Positions 1 to 12,483 of a stretch of DNA of 64,000 bases are shown piece after piece. A program made the translations under genes and the position numbers. The notes under the pieces were generated by a model. It worked only from the letters and a program-made list of their open reading frames with translations. It searched no databases and was not told the DNA's origin. Source of the DNA: Fistularia commersonii (taxonomy: Eukaryota > Chordata > Actinopteri > Syngnathiformes > Fistulariidae); the NCBI GenBank assembly GCA_037954325.1, contig JBBMNZ010000015.1, positions 10,432,501-10,496,500 on the forward strand, written 5' to 3'. Positions within the stretch are counted from its first letter, which is position 1. Every line of letters begins with the position of its first letter.

Positions 1-133
1 CGTTGTGGAAAAGACGGGCGGCTGTGTGCGCGTCCAGCCCCCCCCCCAGTTCCTCGATGGTGCCGTATTATAAATGGGGAGGGCGAGGGCTGGAAGAGCA
101 ACCTGGTTCTTTGCCTCGAAATGCAGCGAGTAC

Positions 134-201
134 CTGACAGCTTTATAGATGGCTGTGTGATTGGCGTGGCCGCTCACTCCTCTCCCGTCGAAGGTCAGCA
201 C
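134..201 (-). CDS. pigl: pigl exon 4
   Basis: 68 nt, acceptor TGTTTCAG|GTG, codes VLTFDGRGVSGHANHTAIYK then AV(R). The GxSGHxNH motif places it in the active site of PIG-L enzymes. I end it at CAG|GTACTC. The frame stays open for some codons beyond (YSLHFEAKNQ), so a longer exon cannot be excluded, but that extension does not resemble the human continuation. Confidence 0.88.
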
Positions 202-971
202 CTGAAACAACAAAATATCTCACAGTGTGGGTGAGAAGCCAGAATACGGGTATCTAAAAGCAAGCAAAAGGCAAAAAAAAGGAGAAAAAAAAAAACGGAG
301 AACGATGTCTTTATTGGTTTTTGTGTGTCTGACTGTGGAGGCGCTTGGCAGCCGACAACTGATATTTAAAAGCCTTTTTCTGTGTGCATGCAAAGGCAGT
401 GAGGACCAAAAAAAAAAAAGCTAGAGACTTGGCGTCCGCTACGCTAAGGTGCATTTTACCAATTCCTCTGCAACTCGGCGCGTGTTTGTTTCCTCAAACG
501 CCTGGTATTTGTGTGCTAGGCTGTACGTGGAGATGAGTCATGGCTGAAGAAGGGCAGGTTTGCTTTAGTTCGGCATTTATTACATGTGATTCTCCAATCT
601 TTTTTCGGTTTTGAGTTGTAAGACTTATCTTGTCTCCATTCGTGACAGGATGGGAGAACAGTGTGCAAAGGGCTTGTTGGTTTTATCCCCCCCAAAAAAA
701 CAAAGTGACTGCACGTGCAGAGCCAAACCCAGCGGCAAATTCACATCCAAAACTTCTCCTCGAAAAAACGCCATCTGGCATGAGCCTATAGCCGGAGTTG
801 CCACTAAGAGCTTTCGTAATGAAGGAAGTCGGCTCATTAATCTAAATCAGCCAGCTATTTGTGATCAAATGTTTTTGGTGCATTTATGCCGGGCTAGAAC
901 TACAACTGGGAAAATTGTTAGTATTTTCGGCTGCTTGTTTTTGAGCTCTTGCCAACAAAGGAACTTTGGTG

Positions 972-1010
<39 letters not shown>

Positions 1011-3691
1011 CCGATTGTTGAAATAACATCTTGACAGAGACACATGTGTTCATGCAAGTTATATATAAAATAAATAACACTTCTTTTTAGCATGAATAAA
1101 TAATGTAATCAGGTAACCTTTGGTTACAAATGTATAAAATTCAAGCCTTTTTTCGTTAGCAATGATTACTTGATGCGGCAACAATTGTCCTCGTATTGAA
1201 CTGTAAGACGTATGTGTAACATATGTATAAATATAAAAAAAACATGTATTTTTGTACTTGGCAATGGCGAGAAAAGTCTCAGATGAGCTGTATACGGTTC
1301 TGATAATCTTTATGCTGCATTTCCTGTCCCTAAGTTGAACTACATCCTTATTCTGTGCTTCCTAATTTGCCAAATTCCCATTTGGCCCATTTGACGGCAC
1401 TGGAGTGCACCGGGTCCGATAAGAATCTTTTTTGCAAACACACAAACTTGAGTTCAAACTCTCCCACCGCAGTGCAGGGCCATGTGGCCCTAACTTTTTC
1501 ACAAGGTCGAGATGCGAGAAAAAGCGCCCTGAAAAACAGTATGAGGAGCGCAGCAGCCGCAATGCCGAAACCCTCCGCAGGGGCACAACGATACGTGGAT
1601 CTGTCGGACGGAATGGTGGGAAAGCGGCGTGCTGTGGAAGTGGCAGGAAAGGCTACGATTCGACGCGGGGCGGAACGTACCATGTTGACCGAGTAGGCTG
1701 TTATGTGTTTCACAATTAGAGAGGAGACAAAGGGGACGCTCCATTCAGCCTTGGGGTCGTCTGGAAGCTTCCTGTCGGGCAAAAAAGCGGACAATGGTTA
1801 GCGAAGGCAGATTTAGCTGAAGCGTTTGTGGAAAACGTTAATCAGGAGTGGAAACGCACATCGCCGGCCCGATGGCCTCCTCCCTCTGAACACGGTCGGG
1901 CAAAAAAGAGAGAAAGCCATTACAAAACCAGGTCCCGGCCACGCCGAACCAGAGGTCACGGGGAGCTTCATTTCATTTCCATCTCTCTCGCTAATGCCGG
2001 TCAGACACACTTCTCAGCGGGGGAAGCCGGTGCCCCGCGGGGCAACGAGAAGGTTGCTGCAAGTGTTGAACCGTCAGGGCGTCGGCCGACGAGATAAGCA
2101 GATGGATCGATGGCCTGATGTTGTTGCGGCGGTGTGATGGCGAGAAAGGTGGCGGCGTGTACATGCGCCCGCTGGCAAATAAATCAGTAATGATGGCAGT
2201 TTATTACAAACCCCTTGTGATAACACCCCCCGCGCCCTCTTAAGAGGATTATGATGTTGAATTTTATTCGACTCGTCAGCCAGAGCTGTTGTTATTGCTG
2301 GCGTTCTCAATATTTATCCGTCCCCCGGCTGCCGGGCTGTTTCACAGCTCAAGCGAAAGGACATTTAAGTGCGCAACATCAAATGTGTGTGTGTGTGTGT
2401 GTGTGTGGGGAGGGGGTGGGGGAGGAAGGGGGATGCCCGCCGACGCTCGCTCCCCCCCCTCCCCTGGTTCCCAACAATGAGTCAGGTCAGATGAGCTACC
2501 GGGATGGAAGTGATGGATTAGGCCACAAATCTATTGGCTGCCAGCGTTGCGAGGGCCTGGCCGCCGGTGAACGGGCCGGCGCGCAGGGGTCGGCTGTGTC
2601 AGCGGGGAGGCGGGGCTGAGGGTCACCCATAGTTTAAAACCGTCTGTCATCAGCTGAATGCGGCGCCGTCCGACGCTGCGATACCAGTGACCTACATGTC
2701 ATCGAAGGCCGGGCATTTATGGGCTGTCTTTTGGAAGCGGAGTAAAGTCCGGACGCGGGCGTCGAACAAGCCGACTTACTCGGACCAACCCATCTCTGAA
2801 ATTGAAGAGACTTTACTTTGCATCGTTAATGTGATTTTTTAATTTTTATTTGCCTTCAAGAGGCCATCTGCGAGTGTTATTCGCGTCTTCGCCGATCCAG
2901 TGCCACTGAGCGGGGGCCGGTATTCTGCAAAAGCGAGTGTGATGTGGAAACTCTGAGCCTCCGGGTCACAAACACACGGAACGGCCTCTCCGGGGGGATG
3001 GTTTGTGTCCAAAAACATTCATAAGAACATGTGAAATGTTTCCTGGAGCTGTTTACTGAGAGAGGAGGAGGAGGAGGATATTTTGATGGTATTCTTCAGG
3101 ATATTTTGCAAAAACACACTGTAGTATTTCAGTGGAACTCGAACGATGTGTTTTTTTTTTGTTTTTTTTTTCGGGTGATGTGGTCTTTTTTTTCTTATTT
3201 CCATCGCGGCAGCGGCTCAATAACTCTCGTACCCATTTATTATTTTAGACTTTGGTCCTTGAAGAAAACACACAAGACAAATGACCTCTCTGGAGCAGGA
3301 TGCAGGCTGAGTGTTGGCTTCGCCATGGCAACGGAGCAAAATGTCCTAAAATAACCTCCACGGCTCCCCTTTTGTAGCTTTGCATGTGGACGTCTAATTG
3401 CTTGCAGGCATTTGTATGCAGTTGTTGAACTTTAGCCCAGTAAGGGGATTCTATGTGTGTGTGTGTCTGTCAGAGAGGGCTTGTTTAGTCTGGTCACATG
3501 GACTGCAGACCTGAGATACTGCCAGACTCCTGTCCACACAGCCAGATTATATGTCCTGCAGCGGATGGCTGAGATGCCACCGCTCGCTGACAGTCCGTCC
3601 CTACTGTTCCCGTGTCGACAACGGCAACAATGCCTTTGAGTATTTTTTGATTTTCCTGCAAGCAGGTGGTGCAGGAGAATAAAAAAAAAAA

Positions 3692-3733
<42 letters not shown>

Positions 3734-5475
3734 TTATATATGAGGGGTTTCATTGCATGTTGGAGCCGCTTGCAGGGTTTGGCTAATGAGTGGGGGGAGA
3801 AGTGGCCGCTGGGTTTTACCAAGGCCAGCATGCGGTGACAAATGTATCGAGGATAAAAGCATGGCAACAGGTCAATAGCGGGGCCGGGACATCTCTCCAC
3901 GATCTACTGCGCCCTGTCATGTCGCTATAAATCAACCTTAGCAGTATTTCTATTTTTCCCCCTCCCACCATCCCTGATCGATGTATATATTTAAACCCGC
4001 GACACGGATGAGCCGTTTCCGTAGATCCAGAAACTCTAGCCGAGCTCTCCGCTTTACGCCCCTGCAGAGAATTAGCTCTGCGTCCACGCTGAGGATTTCA
4101 TTTGCTCCGGGAGGAGGAGGAGGAGGGGGGGGGGGGGGGGGTGGATTTACTGTCTGTCACGGACCCGGTGGGAAAAAAACGGGAAGGTGGGCGAGAGAAG
4201 CCCGGGTCCGAAGCGACGGATAATGCAATGAAGAAGTGGCGCGGGGGGATTTGTGCGGTGAGCGGCTCTAATCGAGTCCAGGGAGCAGACAGAGGTCAAG
4301 CCAGTGCAAGTGGAGAGGCAGCGGAGCGTGTTCAGATCCAGCTTGATCACAAAGGCCCCAACATGCACCGGGGCCCCAGATACTGTCAACACAGCTGTCC
4401 TATTCACTGAGCATTAAAGGGAAAATCCTATTTTGAAACCGAACTCACGTGTCACCCCCCTCCCACCCCCACCTCCCCGCCCGTCATCTTGGGAGAACCG
4501 CTCGCGAGCGAGCCGACCCTCATCCGGAGCCGTCTTCGCCGACAGCGGCGACTCCGGGCTTTGCCGGGAGTGATTTACAACATCCGGACGATTAATAACA
4601 TTCCGGTAACTCATGTTTCCACCCTCCCCGATGGGTCACCGAGTAAATCTTAAAACTTGCGTATTCTGACGGAAAAATCCCGTGAAAGGAGCGATTGTCG
4701 GCTGAAAAGGAAAAAAAAAAAAAACTCAAATTGGAAAAAACCACATCAAGATCAACTGCCAATTCAAGCGACACATTTATGTTCTAGAACAACCCAGTTT
4801 GATCTCTAAAGGATCGGAATTATCTCCCAAGAATTACAATCTCCCCTATCTGTGTGGTTCTGACTTTAGGGTTTGAATTTTTAAAAGAAGTGCTTAATAT
4901 GTCCATTCAAATCCGCCCCCCTGCGCTGGCATTTACATTTCAAAATGGTTTGTGTCTCTGAATCCAAGGGCTTTGTTTCACCCTGTGCATTTTAGCTGAA
5001 GGAGTCATGTGTTCTGTCTTCCAGCGGAAACCTTCAGCCGCTTGGGAAGAGACCCCAGAAGGAGCGAGATAAGCTCGAGGAGGTTTGTGGCCATCACCGT
5101 GTAATGAGCGCACAGAATTCACCGGAGCAAAGTACGTATCCTTCCATTCGGCCCATTTTTAAATTAAAGCGAGGCGGACGAGGGACGCATCCTTCGCCAT
5201 CGGATGTGAAAAGTTCCGCAAAATAAGATTAACTCATCTGTAATCGTTTTCGTCGAGCGGGCGAGTCGTGAACGAGAGGAAGGGGGGAAGAAAATAAAAA
5301 AAAAAAAGAAAGAAAAATGGCCACCAACTGTTGCGCCGCATAGTTGTCTTTGTTTGTGCAACAATAAAAAAAAAATGACCGGCAAGGAAAAACAGGGAGA
5401 GGTCAAGGCGAGGATGTGCATCTGTGCATAGTTGGACGGAGAAGACCGAGAGCGAAGCCAAAGTGTGGCCGGCCA

Positions 5476-5517
<42 letters not shown>

Positions 5518-8500
5518 AACATTTTTGAATGACCTACATTGGCCGCGCTCTCAGCGCTGCCAAAATGAAGCCCACAGTCCTTAGTGGTTGGCCCGAGCAG
5601 ACATGGACAAGAGGAGGGTGGGACGAGAGAGCGAGACTAGCGGGGAGGAGGAGAAGGAAGAGGAGGAGGAGGAGGCTGGGGGTCTCTAAGTGCTGATTGG
5701 GTGTGTGTTTTGGTCAAACAACAATGCGTGTTAGAAGGAGGGGGTTGTGGGCTCTGTTAAGCATCAGAAGAAGTGCAGACGGCGTTGGGATCAAAGTTCG
5801 CCTATAGTCTGTGTGCACAAGATGATAAAACTGTGAAAGGTGTGTGTGTGTGTGTGTGGGGTTTAAACACTTTAAACACACACACAATATTCTCTCAGGC
5901 AGACAACCTGGGCAGGTTGCCAGCTTATTACTGCGAGTTCCAGGTTCGTTCCAGAGTTCATACAACCTGCTCGGTGAGCCAACAGGAACTCACATGTAGG
6001 CGGCCCGGAGGTTCTCGGAAACTCGCAGCGTTTCCAAGGGGAAGCTGAAGGGTTGATTTGCAGTTGCAAAAAAAAAAAAAAAAAAAATTTACCTCCACTT
6101 TGCCCTGTAACTCAATCCTGGATCTTGCAGCTGCATCAACAGCAGAACCAGATACAGAAGATGGAGCAGCGATAAAGATTCAAGTCAGATGTGAAAGTGT
6201 GGTTTTGTGTGTGTGTGACAGCAGCTGGTGGCGGTAAGGTGTCGGCCCGCGGCGGCCATTGATTCTGGCCTGCGGGAGGGACGAGCCAAAGACATCCCCT
6301 GATGTTTTGACGGCAGCGGCGGGAAAGAACGCTATCACGCTGCTCCAATTGGGGAGCTATCTTGTGACTGTGAAGGCAGCAGCATATGATTCATATCATT
6401 TTCATACTCCTCAAACCATTCAGTGACCCCTCTGTTCTGCACAGCTTAGGTTTCCACATTCCTCTATCCGGTTCTTTCCTCGAATTTGTCACCCTCGAGT
6501 CCGTGTGTGCACCGTGTGTGCACGCTAGGGTGCATGTGTAGTATTTAATTGAATTTTATTTGATTTGACTCATCGCTACGATCATACCGTGGGGCTCGAG
6601 TAGAACATTGCTTTGGTTTTAATACCCTCATCATGGGCTGTTTCTGCTGCGTTTCTAAGTTCAGTCCTTCTCCATCAGCCGTGCCGTTTTCAGGAGCTTC
6701 TCCCAGAAACACATTCTGGCTGATTGTGCTTTTTTTTGTTTTTCAAAATTTACTCTCATCTTTTATTCAGAGGCTCTTGATAACATTCACACGCGCCGCT
6801 TTAATACGCCCACGTTTAAGACTGCCGCTATGCATCGAATGTCTTTTCTTTCACTTGCAGTTTCGATTCTGTAGCTCGCGTTTCAGAAAATGTGATCTTT
6901 TTTAACTAGTAATTTGCCACGAGAGTACTTTGTGTTCCGCCCGTCACGCAGCCATTTTGTTTGTACATTTATACAAAGTAGTCTTATTTCTCTTAATCCT
7001 CATTGCTTCTCTTTCTAGTTGCATCCCATCTAATGGATGGGGTTCATAGCAACAGTTTACATCCAAATGCGCTTCAGCTCTTATTCGAGAATGAAGAATA
7101 ACACATTGTTTTCGTTTCACGTGAAACAAAAAAAGAATGTTATCGCACACCATTTTGCACAGTTGTTGGTTTCCCAGCGTCTGCCTTCGGAACGGACTGT
7201 TTTGAGACTGAGGGAATTGAAATAAAAGTGGCCTTGTCCATTTGAGCTGTGCAGAGATTCTCAGCGGGCTGCAGTCTTTATCACAGTATATTGAATATCT
7301 TTACACGACACAACCAGGGTACAGTCCATTTCCCCCACGGCCCAGAGGATTAGTGTCTCCGACCAGGTAACAACCGGACTTAAACAATCACCTGAAAAAT
7401 GCTACCGCTCATGCAAAATCAGTGAATGTGTCCGGCGGTTCAATATATTTCTCTAAGCTTATGAATGATGAAAACAGCAACTGCACAGGTCTTACCCCAA
7501 TTTGTATTTTGACTAAACCTACTGATTATATGCACAGCTGAAGATGCCTAAACATTTGTAACATAGTTATAATTACTGATCATCGAATGTTTTCAACACT
7601 TTACTGAGAGCTAACATGAGATGTGGATAAATCAAAGTTTTAAAATGTAGCTGTAGTTTTATATTATGTGTGCTCGCTTACTTATGGCATATAACGGTGA
7701 CTCTGGAAGCTGGTATCCCCAACACTGCACAGCTGTTCACCAGTTCTTCTTTACGCTGAGTCCCTTGGTTGTAGTAGTTTCCTGTACAATATTCAAATAA
7801 CATTAAAAAATCCTGGATTATATCAGTAGATTGGTGCAATTTAACACAGCTGATCATGGAATTAATGAATGCCTATTATTGTTTTTGACATTTTAAGTGC
7901 GCCAAGTGAATGTTTTCCCGGTTGCCTTGTAAACACGTCCTTCTTTTATGTTTGATCTCCACATTTTACCAAATATTTAACTCGTGTTTGCTTCAAAACA
8001 CCTCCAGACTTGTAAGCGTAAAATGCCAAATTTCACATGCGCACGAGTTACTGTAGGTCGGTATGACGGTGTGTATTAAACAGACACTTTTCAGGCTGCA
8101 CTGATAAGAAACCAAATTCATTTATTGTGAATCGTTGTCATATTTGAGGGGTTTATAGCTGTATACATGTATAGGTTTTTAACAGCATCACGCCTTCATG
8201 GAGTAAAAATGCAATTACTTGTGTATACTGGGAAAGAGTCTTACTTCTTTTTTACAAAAGTAAATAGATGGCTTAAGCTAGTAGCAAGAGAAGAAATTAA
8301 CCTCGCATATTTTCTAAAAAAAACATGTAAACGTGTAATAGTGTTGTATCGCCGTACCTTCCGACAAACACAATAAATGCACTGTGGCTTTTAATTCGCA
8401 GAGTCGTATAATCGTTGGGGCGAAAAACATACACTCGTCATCCGGATGCGCGGTGACAACCAGAACTCTAAAATCGTCGCAGTTTGCTCCTTTGTCCGAT

Positions 8501-8616
8501 AAAAACCGCGAAACGTGATCGAGCGAGTCCACCAAAGTTCCCCGATATCGATCGTAAATCAGTTTAATCCAAAGGAAGTAGCACAACACGGCGACGACGG
8601 CCCAGCAAACAGTCAT
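134..8616 (-). CDS. pigl: N-acetylglucosaminyl-phosphatidylinositol de-N-acetylase, 5' four exons (partial at the left edge)
   Basis: Second step of GPI-anchor synthesis: the enzyme removes the acetyl group from GlcNAc-PI on the cytoplasmic face of the ER. Four exons join in frame on the minus strand: 8616-8358, 7781-7682, 1771-1681 and 201-134 (172 codons plus 2 nt). The start at 8616 is the first ATG after an in-frame stop just upstream. Residues 4-20 are a hydrophobic N-terminal membrane segment. HPDDE (residues 57-61) is the family's metal/catalytic motif, KLPDDP follows in exon 3, and GVSGHANH in exon 4 supplies the conserved His pair (about 162 and 165). All are hallmarks of the PIG-L/LmbE deacetylase family. 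Human PIGL is 252 residues, so roughly the last third lies outside the window. It is head-to-head with ncor1, as in humans. I see no frameshift or missing key residue in the part present. Confidence 0.95.
202..1680 (-). other. pigl intron 3
   Basis: About 1.5 kb with no exon that I can support. It holds A-rich runs near 265-300 and 407-420 and a (GT)n tract at 974-1008. Confidence 0.7.
974..1008. repeat. (GT)n microsatellite
   Basis: About 17 uninterrupted GT units in pigl intron 3. Confidence 0.95.
1681..1771 (-). CDS. pigl: pigl exon 3
   Basis: 91 nt, acceptor CCGACAG|GAAG, donor ATG|GTACG. It codes KLPDDPKAEWSVPF, then SSLIVKHITAYSVNM; LPDDP corresponds to FPDDP of human PIGL. It joins exon 2 (phase 2) in frame and ends in phase 0. 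Confidence 0.92.
3681..3729. repeat. A15 run followed by (AT)n microsatellite
   Basis: A run of 15 A followed by about 17 AT units; likely polymorphic. Confidence 0.95.
4109..4141 (+). repeat. (GGA)n plus poly-G run
   Basis: GGA repeats run into about 17 consecutive G, a sequence able to fold as a G-quadruplex on the plus strand. It lies in pigl intron 2. Confidence 0.85.
5479..5513. repeat. (CA)n microsatellite
   Basis: About 17 CA units in pigl intron 2. Confidence 0.95.
7682..7781 (-). CDS. pigl: pigl exon 2
   Basis: 100 nt, acceptor TGTACAG|GA, donor AA|GTAAGC. It codes GNYYNQGTQRKEELVNSC and continues to VLGIPASRVTVICHK; NYYNQG and RKEEL are PIG-L family signatures. It joins exon 1 in phase 1 and leaves phase 2. 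Confidence 0.92.
7782..8357 (-). other. pigl intron 1
   Basis: 576 bases of AT-rich sequence between the catalytic exon and exon 2. Nothing else was recognised. Confidence 0.7.
8358..8616 (-). CDS. pigl: pigl exon 1 (coding part)
   Basis: Codes residues 1-87: N-terminal membrane anchor, then VLVVTAHPDDECMFFAPT with the catalytic HPDDE. The exon ends in phase 1 at G|GTACGG (donor at 8357-8352 on the minus strand). The ATG at 8616 follows an in-frame TAG, which excludes the GTG further upstream as a start. Confidence 0.93.
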
Positions 8617-9500
8617 TTTTAAAAATAAAACCGTCACCGTAAACAGTCCGTGTGGAAACACGACCTAAATATTGGTTCCGCATGCTAAAAACAATCGTAC
8701 AGTCCGATTCGCTCATGTGGATAGTGTAACTAATTTCGCATTTAATGCCACAATTCTAATTACTATTTTCGAAAAATACTGCAAATTCTATCCCAAATAT
8801 TAATATATTTAGCTTATCTGAAGCCATCGCTATCGCTTCGCTGACCTGCTTTAATAATGTTTCCCCAAACATCCAATTCACAGTTCTAGCACGCCATGAT
8901 TTTCTCCCGTGCAATACGTTTTATTTTTTCTTATCATTGAAAAACAGAATCTAAATCTTGATATACGTATGTGAGTGAATCTTGAAAAAAAATAACAAAC
9001 ATTAGAAACACTATCTTGTTTGACGGGAAGGATTTAACTGTCACACCGTCTTATCCTTGCAGGCGCATACATGTCGACATAGTAAAACACGGTTATTTAT
9101 GTTTATGGTGACATCGGAGCCATTTAAACTTGTAACTAGAGACATTTACCATTTTTAAATTTAAAGGGTTTTTTTAAAAGGACAATCCGGCGGTGAATTC
9201 AACCGATTGGATTATTTTTTTTTATCCTTCCAGGACATGGACTGACAAATGCGGCGCAGCCTTCAGTCTGCCCAGTCGTCCACAGCCCGTTACCCGCGGA
9301 TTTCCAGTCAACAATTGACTCCTATATCTGCCCAGGGATACACTTCTCTCCCCCGGTACATTTCCGAAACATGCGGTGAGTACAAAACACGCAAACGCGG
9401 GGCAGGCTAACCCGTCTAATCTTCACGCTTTTTTTTACGCGCCCCGGTCTACGCCGAAAATCTGCCTTGCAAGATGGCGACGTGGTTGAGAATTCAAAGG
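8617..9500. promoter_or_regulatory. pigl/ncor1 head-to-head promoter interval
   Basis: pigl starts leftward at 8616 and ncor1 is read rightward, so both promoters should lie here. CAAGATGGCGAC at 9470-9481 matches the YY1 consensus (CAAGATGGCGGC) in 11 of 12 positions; such sites commonly mark start sites of housekeeping genes. An inverted CCAAT box lies near 8672. Exact start sites cannot be read from sequence. Confidence 0.5.
9233..9375 (+). other. candidate non-coding first/second exon of ncor1
   Basis: It is bounded by a good acceptor (T-rich tract then ATCCTTCCAG) and a good donor (ATGCG|GTGAGT). It contains a mini reading frame (ATG GAC TGA) and, from the ATG at 9249, a frame open to the donor. 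If joined to the ncor1 start exon at 14190, that frame closes at a TGA ending at 14220, so it would be an upstream ORF rather than an N-terminal extension. An alternative first exon would be the YY1-marked stretch ending at AAAG|GTGAAA (9499). Inference only. Confidence 0.35.
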
Positions 9501-11302
9501 TGAAATACTGGCTAAGTTAGCTTGCTAGCAACAATAATAACATCTTCAACGCCGCGTTGTTGCTGCGGGGGTGTGCGGGGGGCTGCGGGAGGGGGGCTTG
9601 GGCTTCTAGCCCCGCGTACATTATTCTCCGGGGCTCTTTTTTTTCGGTGCATTTCCGGAAAGCCTATCTGTTGTGGATGTGAACCCATCCCCCAAGATAA
9701 GCTACATAAATCCCATTGCTTCTAAATGACTATGTGACGTGAAAAGAAAACAATAACAACATGCAGCAGCATTATTCCCCCCGCACCCCAACCACAAACC
9801 CCCTCCCGGATGCGGGGCCACGAAGTTCATCGTTGCTGCTGGATTGATACTGAAATGACCAGCGTCCGTTTGTACGAGTTCTCCGGATTCAACTTTTTTT
9901 GGGGGGTGGTGGGGGGAGCTGTTAAAAACACTCATGTGAGAGGATGATGCACGCCAAAACTGTGTAAGTTTGGTGCTGTCTGCTGCCAAAATGACGTCGA
10001 TGTAAATTAACGTGCTATATTTAACCCCCCCCCTGCTCCTCGCAACGGAAAGGAGGATTAAGGTGTGAATCCAAATTCACCCGCAGTGTGCATTTCAAAC
10101 TAGCAACATGCATGTCCCCTCTCCGCCTGAAGATTCAATAGATTTGTACTGGTTGTAAAGTATCGACAGGCTGCAGGGTGAGGGCGCAAACTAGGGTAGC
10201 AACTGTTGATTCTCATGGGTAAGAACATTTATGCATGGAAGTGTTTTTAGAGTACCCCGATTTGCAGGAATTATGATAGAAGGCCACGTCTCTGACGAGA
10301 AATCCTCTGTTTTGATGCAACACTTTTGCATCCCTTTCCAAGCTATCTGCGGTCATTACGTCATGTGTGCATTCGTTTCTCAATTATTGCGCCTGACGCC
10401 CATGTTTTTGTTTTCCCAGTTGTAACACTTTCAGGAGTTTCACGACGACTGCACTCGGGTCGTGCTCCTGTCTCGGCAAAAGATCTCCCTGTTCCCTGTG
10501 TAGCGGAAAAAAAAAAAAAAGGACCGGCGTGTTTGCGTTCGACGTGCAGTAGGTGTTTGCGGTGTCCGATAAGAACAGCTGCTCATGCAGTTTGGCTTCA
10601 TCCAAGGTGCTCGCTGCATTTTAGAATTTCAGGACGCTGAAGACCGGACGCCTGACATTCAGATGTGCTAATGCCGTCCAAAAGAAGACTTTAAATATCA
10701 TGTCGGGGATACGGGGGATTCCAACTACTGGCACCTCTTTGTGCGGACATGCTTTGACCAAAACACAGACACACTTACAGTTTGTTAAAGCGTTATCCCC
10801 TAAGAGCTGCTCCCCGAGCTTCGCAATCTATCATATATTCCCTGCTTATTCGTCAACGTGATTGTTCGCAGACGATATATCTGTGGAGATTCTCAGTCAT
10901 CCAGGTCGTGGTGAATTCTTGGCGTGGCAACCGGAAGACAGTCAAGTCCAGTCGCCACGACAAGAGTTAGCAGACAATTGATAACTTTGTTTCCTGCAGG
11001 TGTTCCTGCAGATGCTGCGCAGCACTTGGCTAAACAGTCGTTTCTTAGAGTGGGGCGGATCTAAAATGCGGAGGTATAGGTGTTTTGACATCGTGGCGCA
11101 GAGTTACAGGGGCGGTTTATCGTTGGATGTTTCATGTCTTAGCATCAAGGCACTTGGTCAAAATGGAAACCGTCACAATTATCCTGTTGATTTGTGCCCC
11201 ACTGTTGCTTAAATTTCAAAGGTCCGGTCAGTTGAGCTTCCTTAGAGTCGCTTGTGCAGAACGCTTGTTTCTCTGCACTGTAATAGTTTAAAAAAAAAAA
11301 AC

Positions 11303-11303
<1 letters not shown>

Positions 11304-11341
<38 letters not shown>
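11304..11341. repeat. (CA)n microsatellite
   Basis: About 19 CA units preceded by an A run. Confidence 0.95.
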
Positions 11342-12282
11342 CTGGCCTCACTCTTATCTCACATTCCGTGTCAGTGCTAGGGGAAGATCTTTGATATCCA
11401 TCTCGCTGAATACACCCGCAGAAGCTACCTCACTCTACTGTAACTGCCTTTGGTGAAAGTGCAATGTGGTGACTTGTGGAACTAGGTGGTACTGCAAGAA
11501 AACGCAGAACGATCCCTTTAAAGTGACATGTTTGTGCAACAGTCACCCGGAATGCAGGAAAGTCCCCGTGCATTGTTGCCAAGAGTAAACAAAGTGCAAT
11601 AAAAAGAAATTAAAAAAATGTCCCGCATAGCTTCTCGTGAGTTTATCCGATGTGCCACGCCACGTAACCACGCCGGCCCAAGGATGCCACACCTGCGGGA
11701 TTTTCCGCGGCCGGCCTCGCTGAGACATTTAGGTTGACAGCGATCCGTTGCCAAACTGTCAAAAAATAGGGGAGGGGGACCGGGCTTGTCTGCAGTTTGG
11801 CACCAGAAGTGAGCCTTCAAGAACTCTTGCTAAATGTCTTGTGATTCTCTTCAACCTGGAATCTCTTTCAGTAAAGAGTGTCAGACGACAGGGTGTGTGC
11901 AGAAGCGGGTCCTTGACGCCGACATCAGCGTTGCTAGCGCGGTTGCTCCTCGCACCGAGTGTTTAATCCCCTGGAGTTTGACTCCAGAGAGATTTTACGC
12001 TGAGATGCCCCCTTTCCCTCAGTCATCTCGGGCAAGCGGGCCGCGACTTCGGCGTCCCCATCGTCAAGGATCCACTCCGCACCCGGTTCCTTAAAGGTGG
12101 AACTATCGCGATAGCCGAGTTCAAAACTTCCAGTAAGTTGCACTTTCCACGTTCAATAACATGGTTGAAAGAAAGTAGGTCAAGTTAGTTAAAAAGGTTT
12201 GACATGAATATAAACCAGAAATCTAGATTGCAGCTGCTTATTTACAGTGTGGTGAACAGTGGTGCAGCAACTTGGTATAAAT

Positions 12283-12483
12283 CTTCTTCTTCTTCTTCTT
12301 TTGGCTTTTCCCGTTAGGGGTCGCCACAGCGAGTCAACTTTCTCCATCTAACCCTATTCTCTGTATCTTCCTCTCTCACACCAGCTACCTTCTTCTTGTT
12401 CTTGTTCTTCGACCCACAGTAGCCCAATTTCCATTAGTACCCTGTAGGTCATCAGTACCAATGGCGGTCGTCGTTAACCCGGT
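12283..12483 (-). mobile_element. RTE-type retroposon, 5'-truncated or SINE-like copy
   Basis: The insert is flanked by an exact 18-bp direct repeat (12265-12282 and 12484-12501, beginning CAGCAACTTG), the target-site duplication. On the minus strand it ends in a 3' tail (GTGGCGACCCCT, then AAAAGCC and AAG repeats) shared with the copies at 14630 and 57244. Its 5' part has CAAGAACAAGAA repeats and a segment ending TACTGTGGG, suggesting a SINE or internally deleted relative that uses the LINE 3' end. Confidence 0.8.

Larger units (their letters stand above)
1772..7681 (-). other. pigl intron 2
   Basis: About 5.9 kb. It holds simple repeats (GT near 2384-2407, AT at 3696-3729, a purine/G run at 4109-4141, CA at 5479-5513, GT near 5841-5858) and no reading frame with family resemblance. 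No gene was found on the opposite strand. Confidence 0.65.

Noticed and set aside
8314..8661. pigl start further upstream at 8661
   Set aside because: That codon is GTG, directly preceded by in-frame sequence with a TAG; the first ATG is at 8616.
9249..9375. Possible N-terminal coding exon (frame from ATG 9249)
   Set aside because: Joined to the acceptor at 14190 it hits a stop at 14218-14220, and ncor1 already has a conserved start at 14289; at most a uORF.
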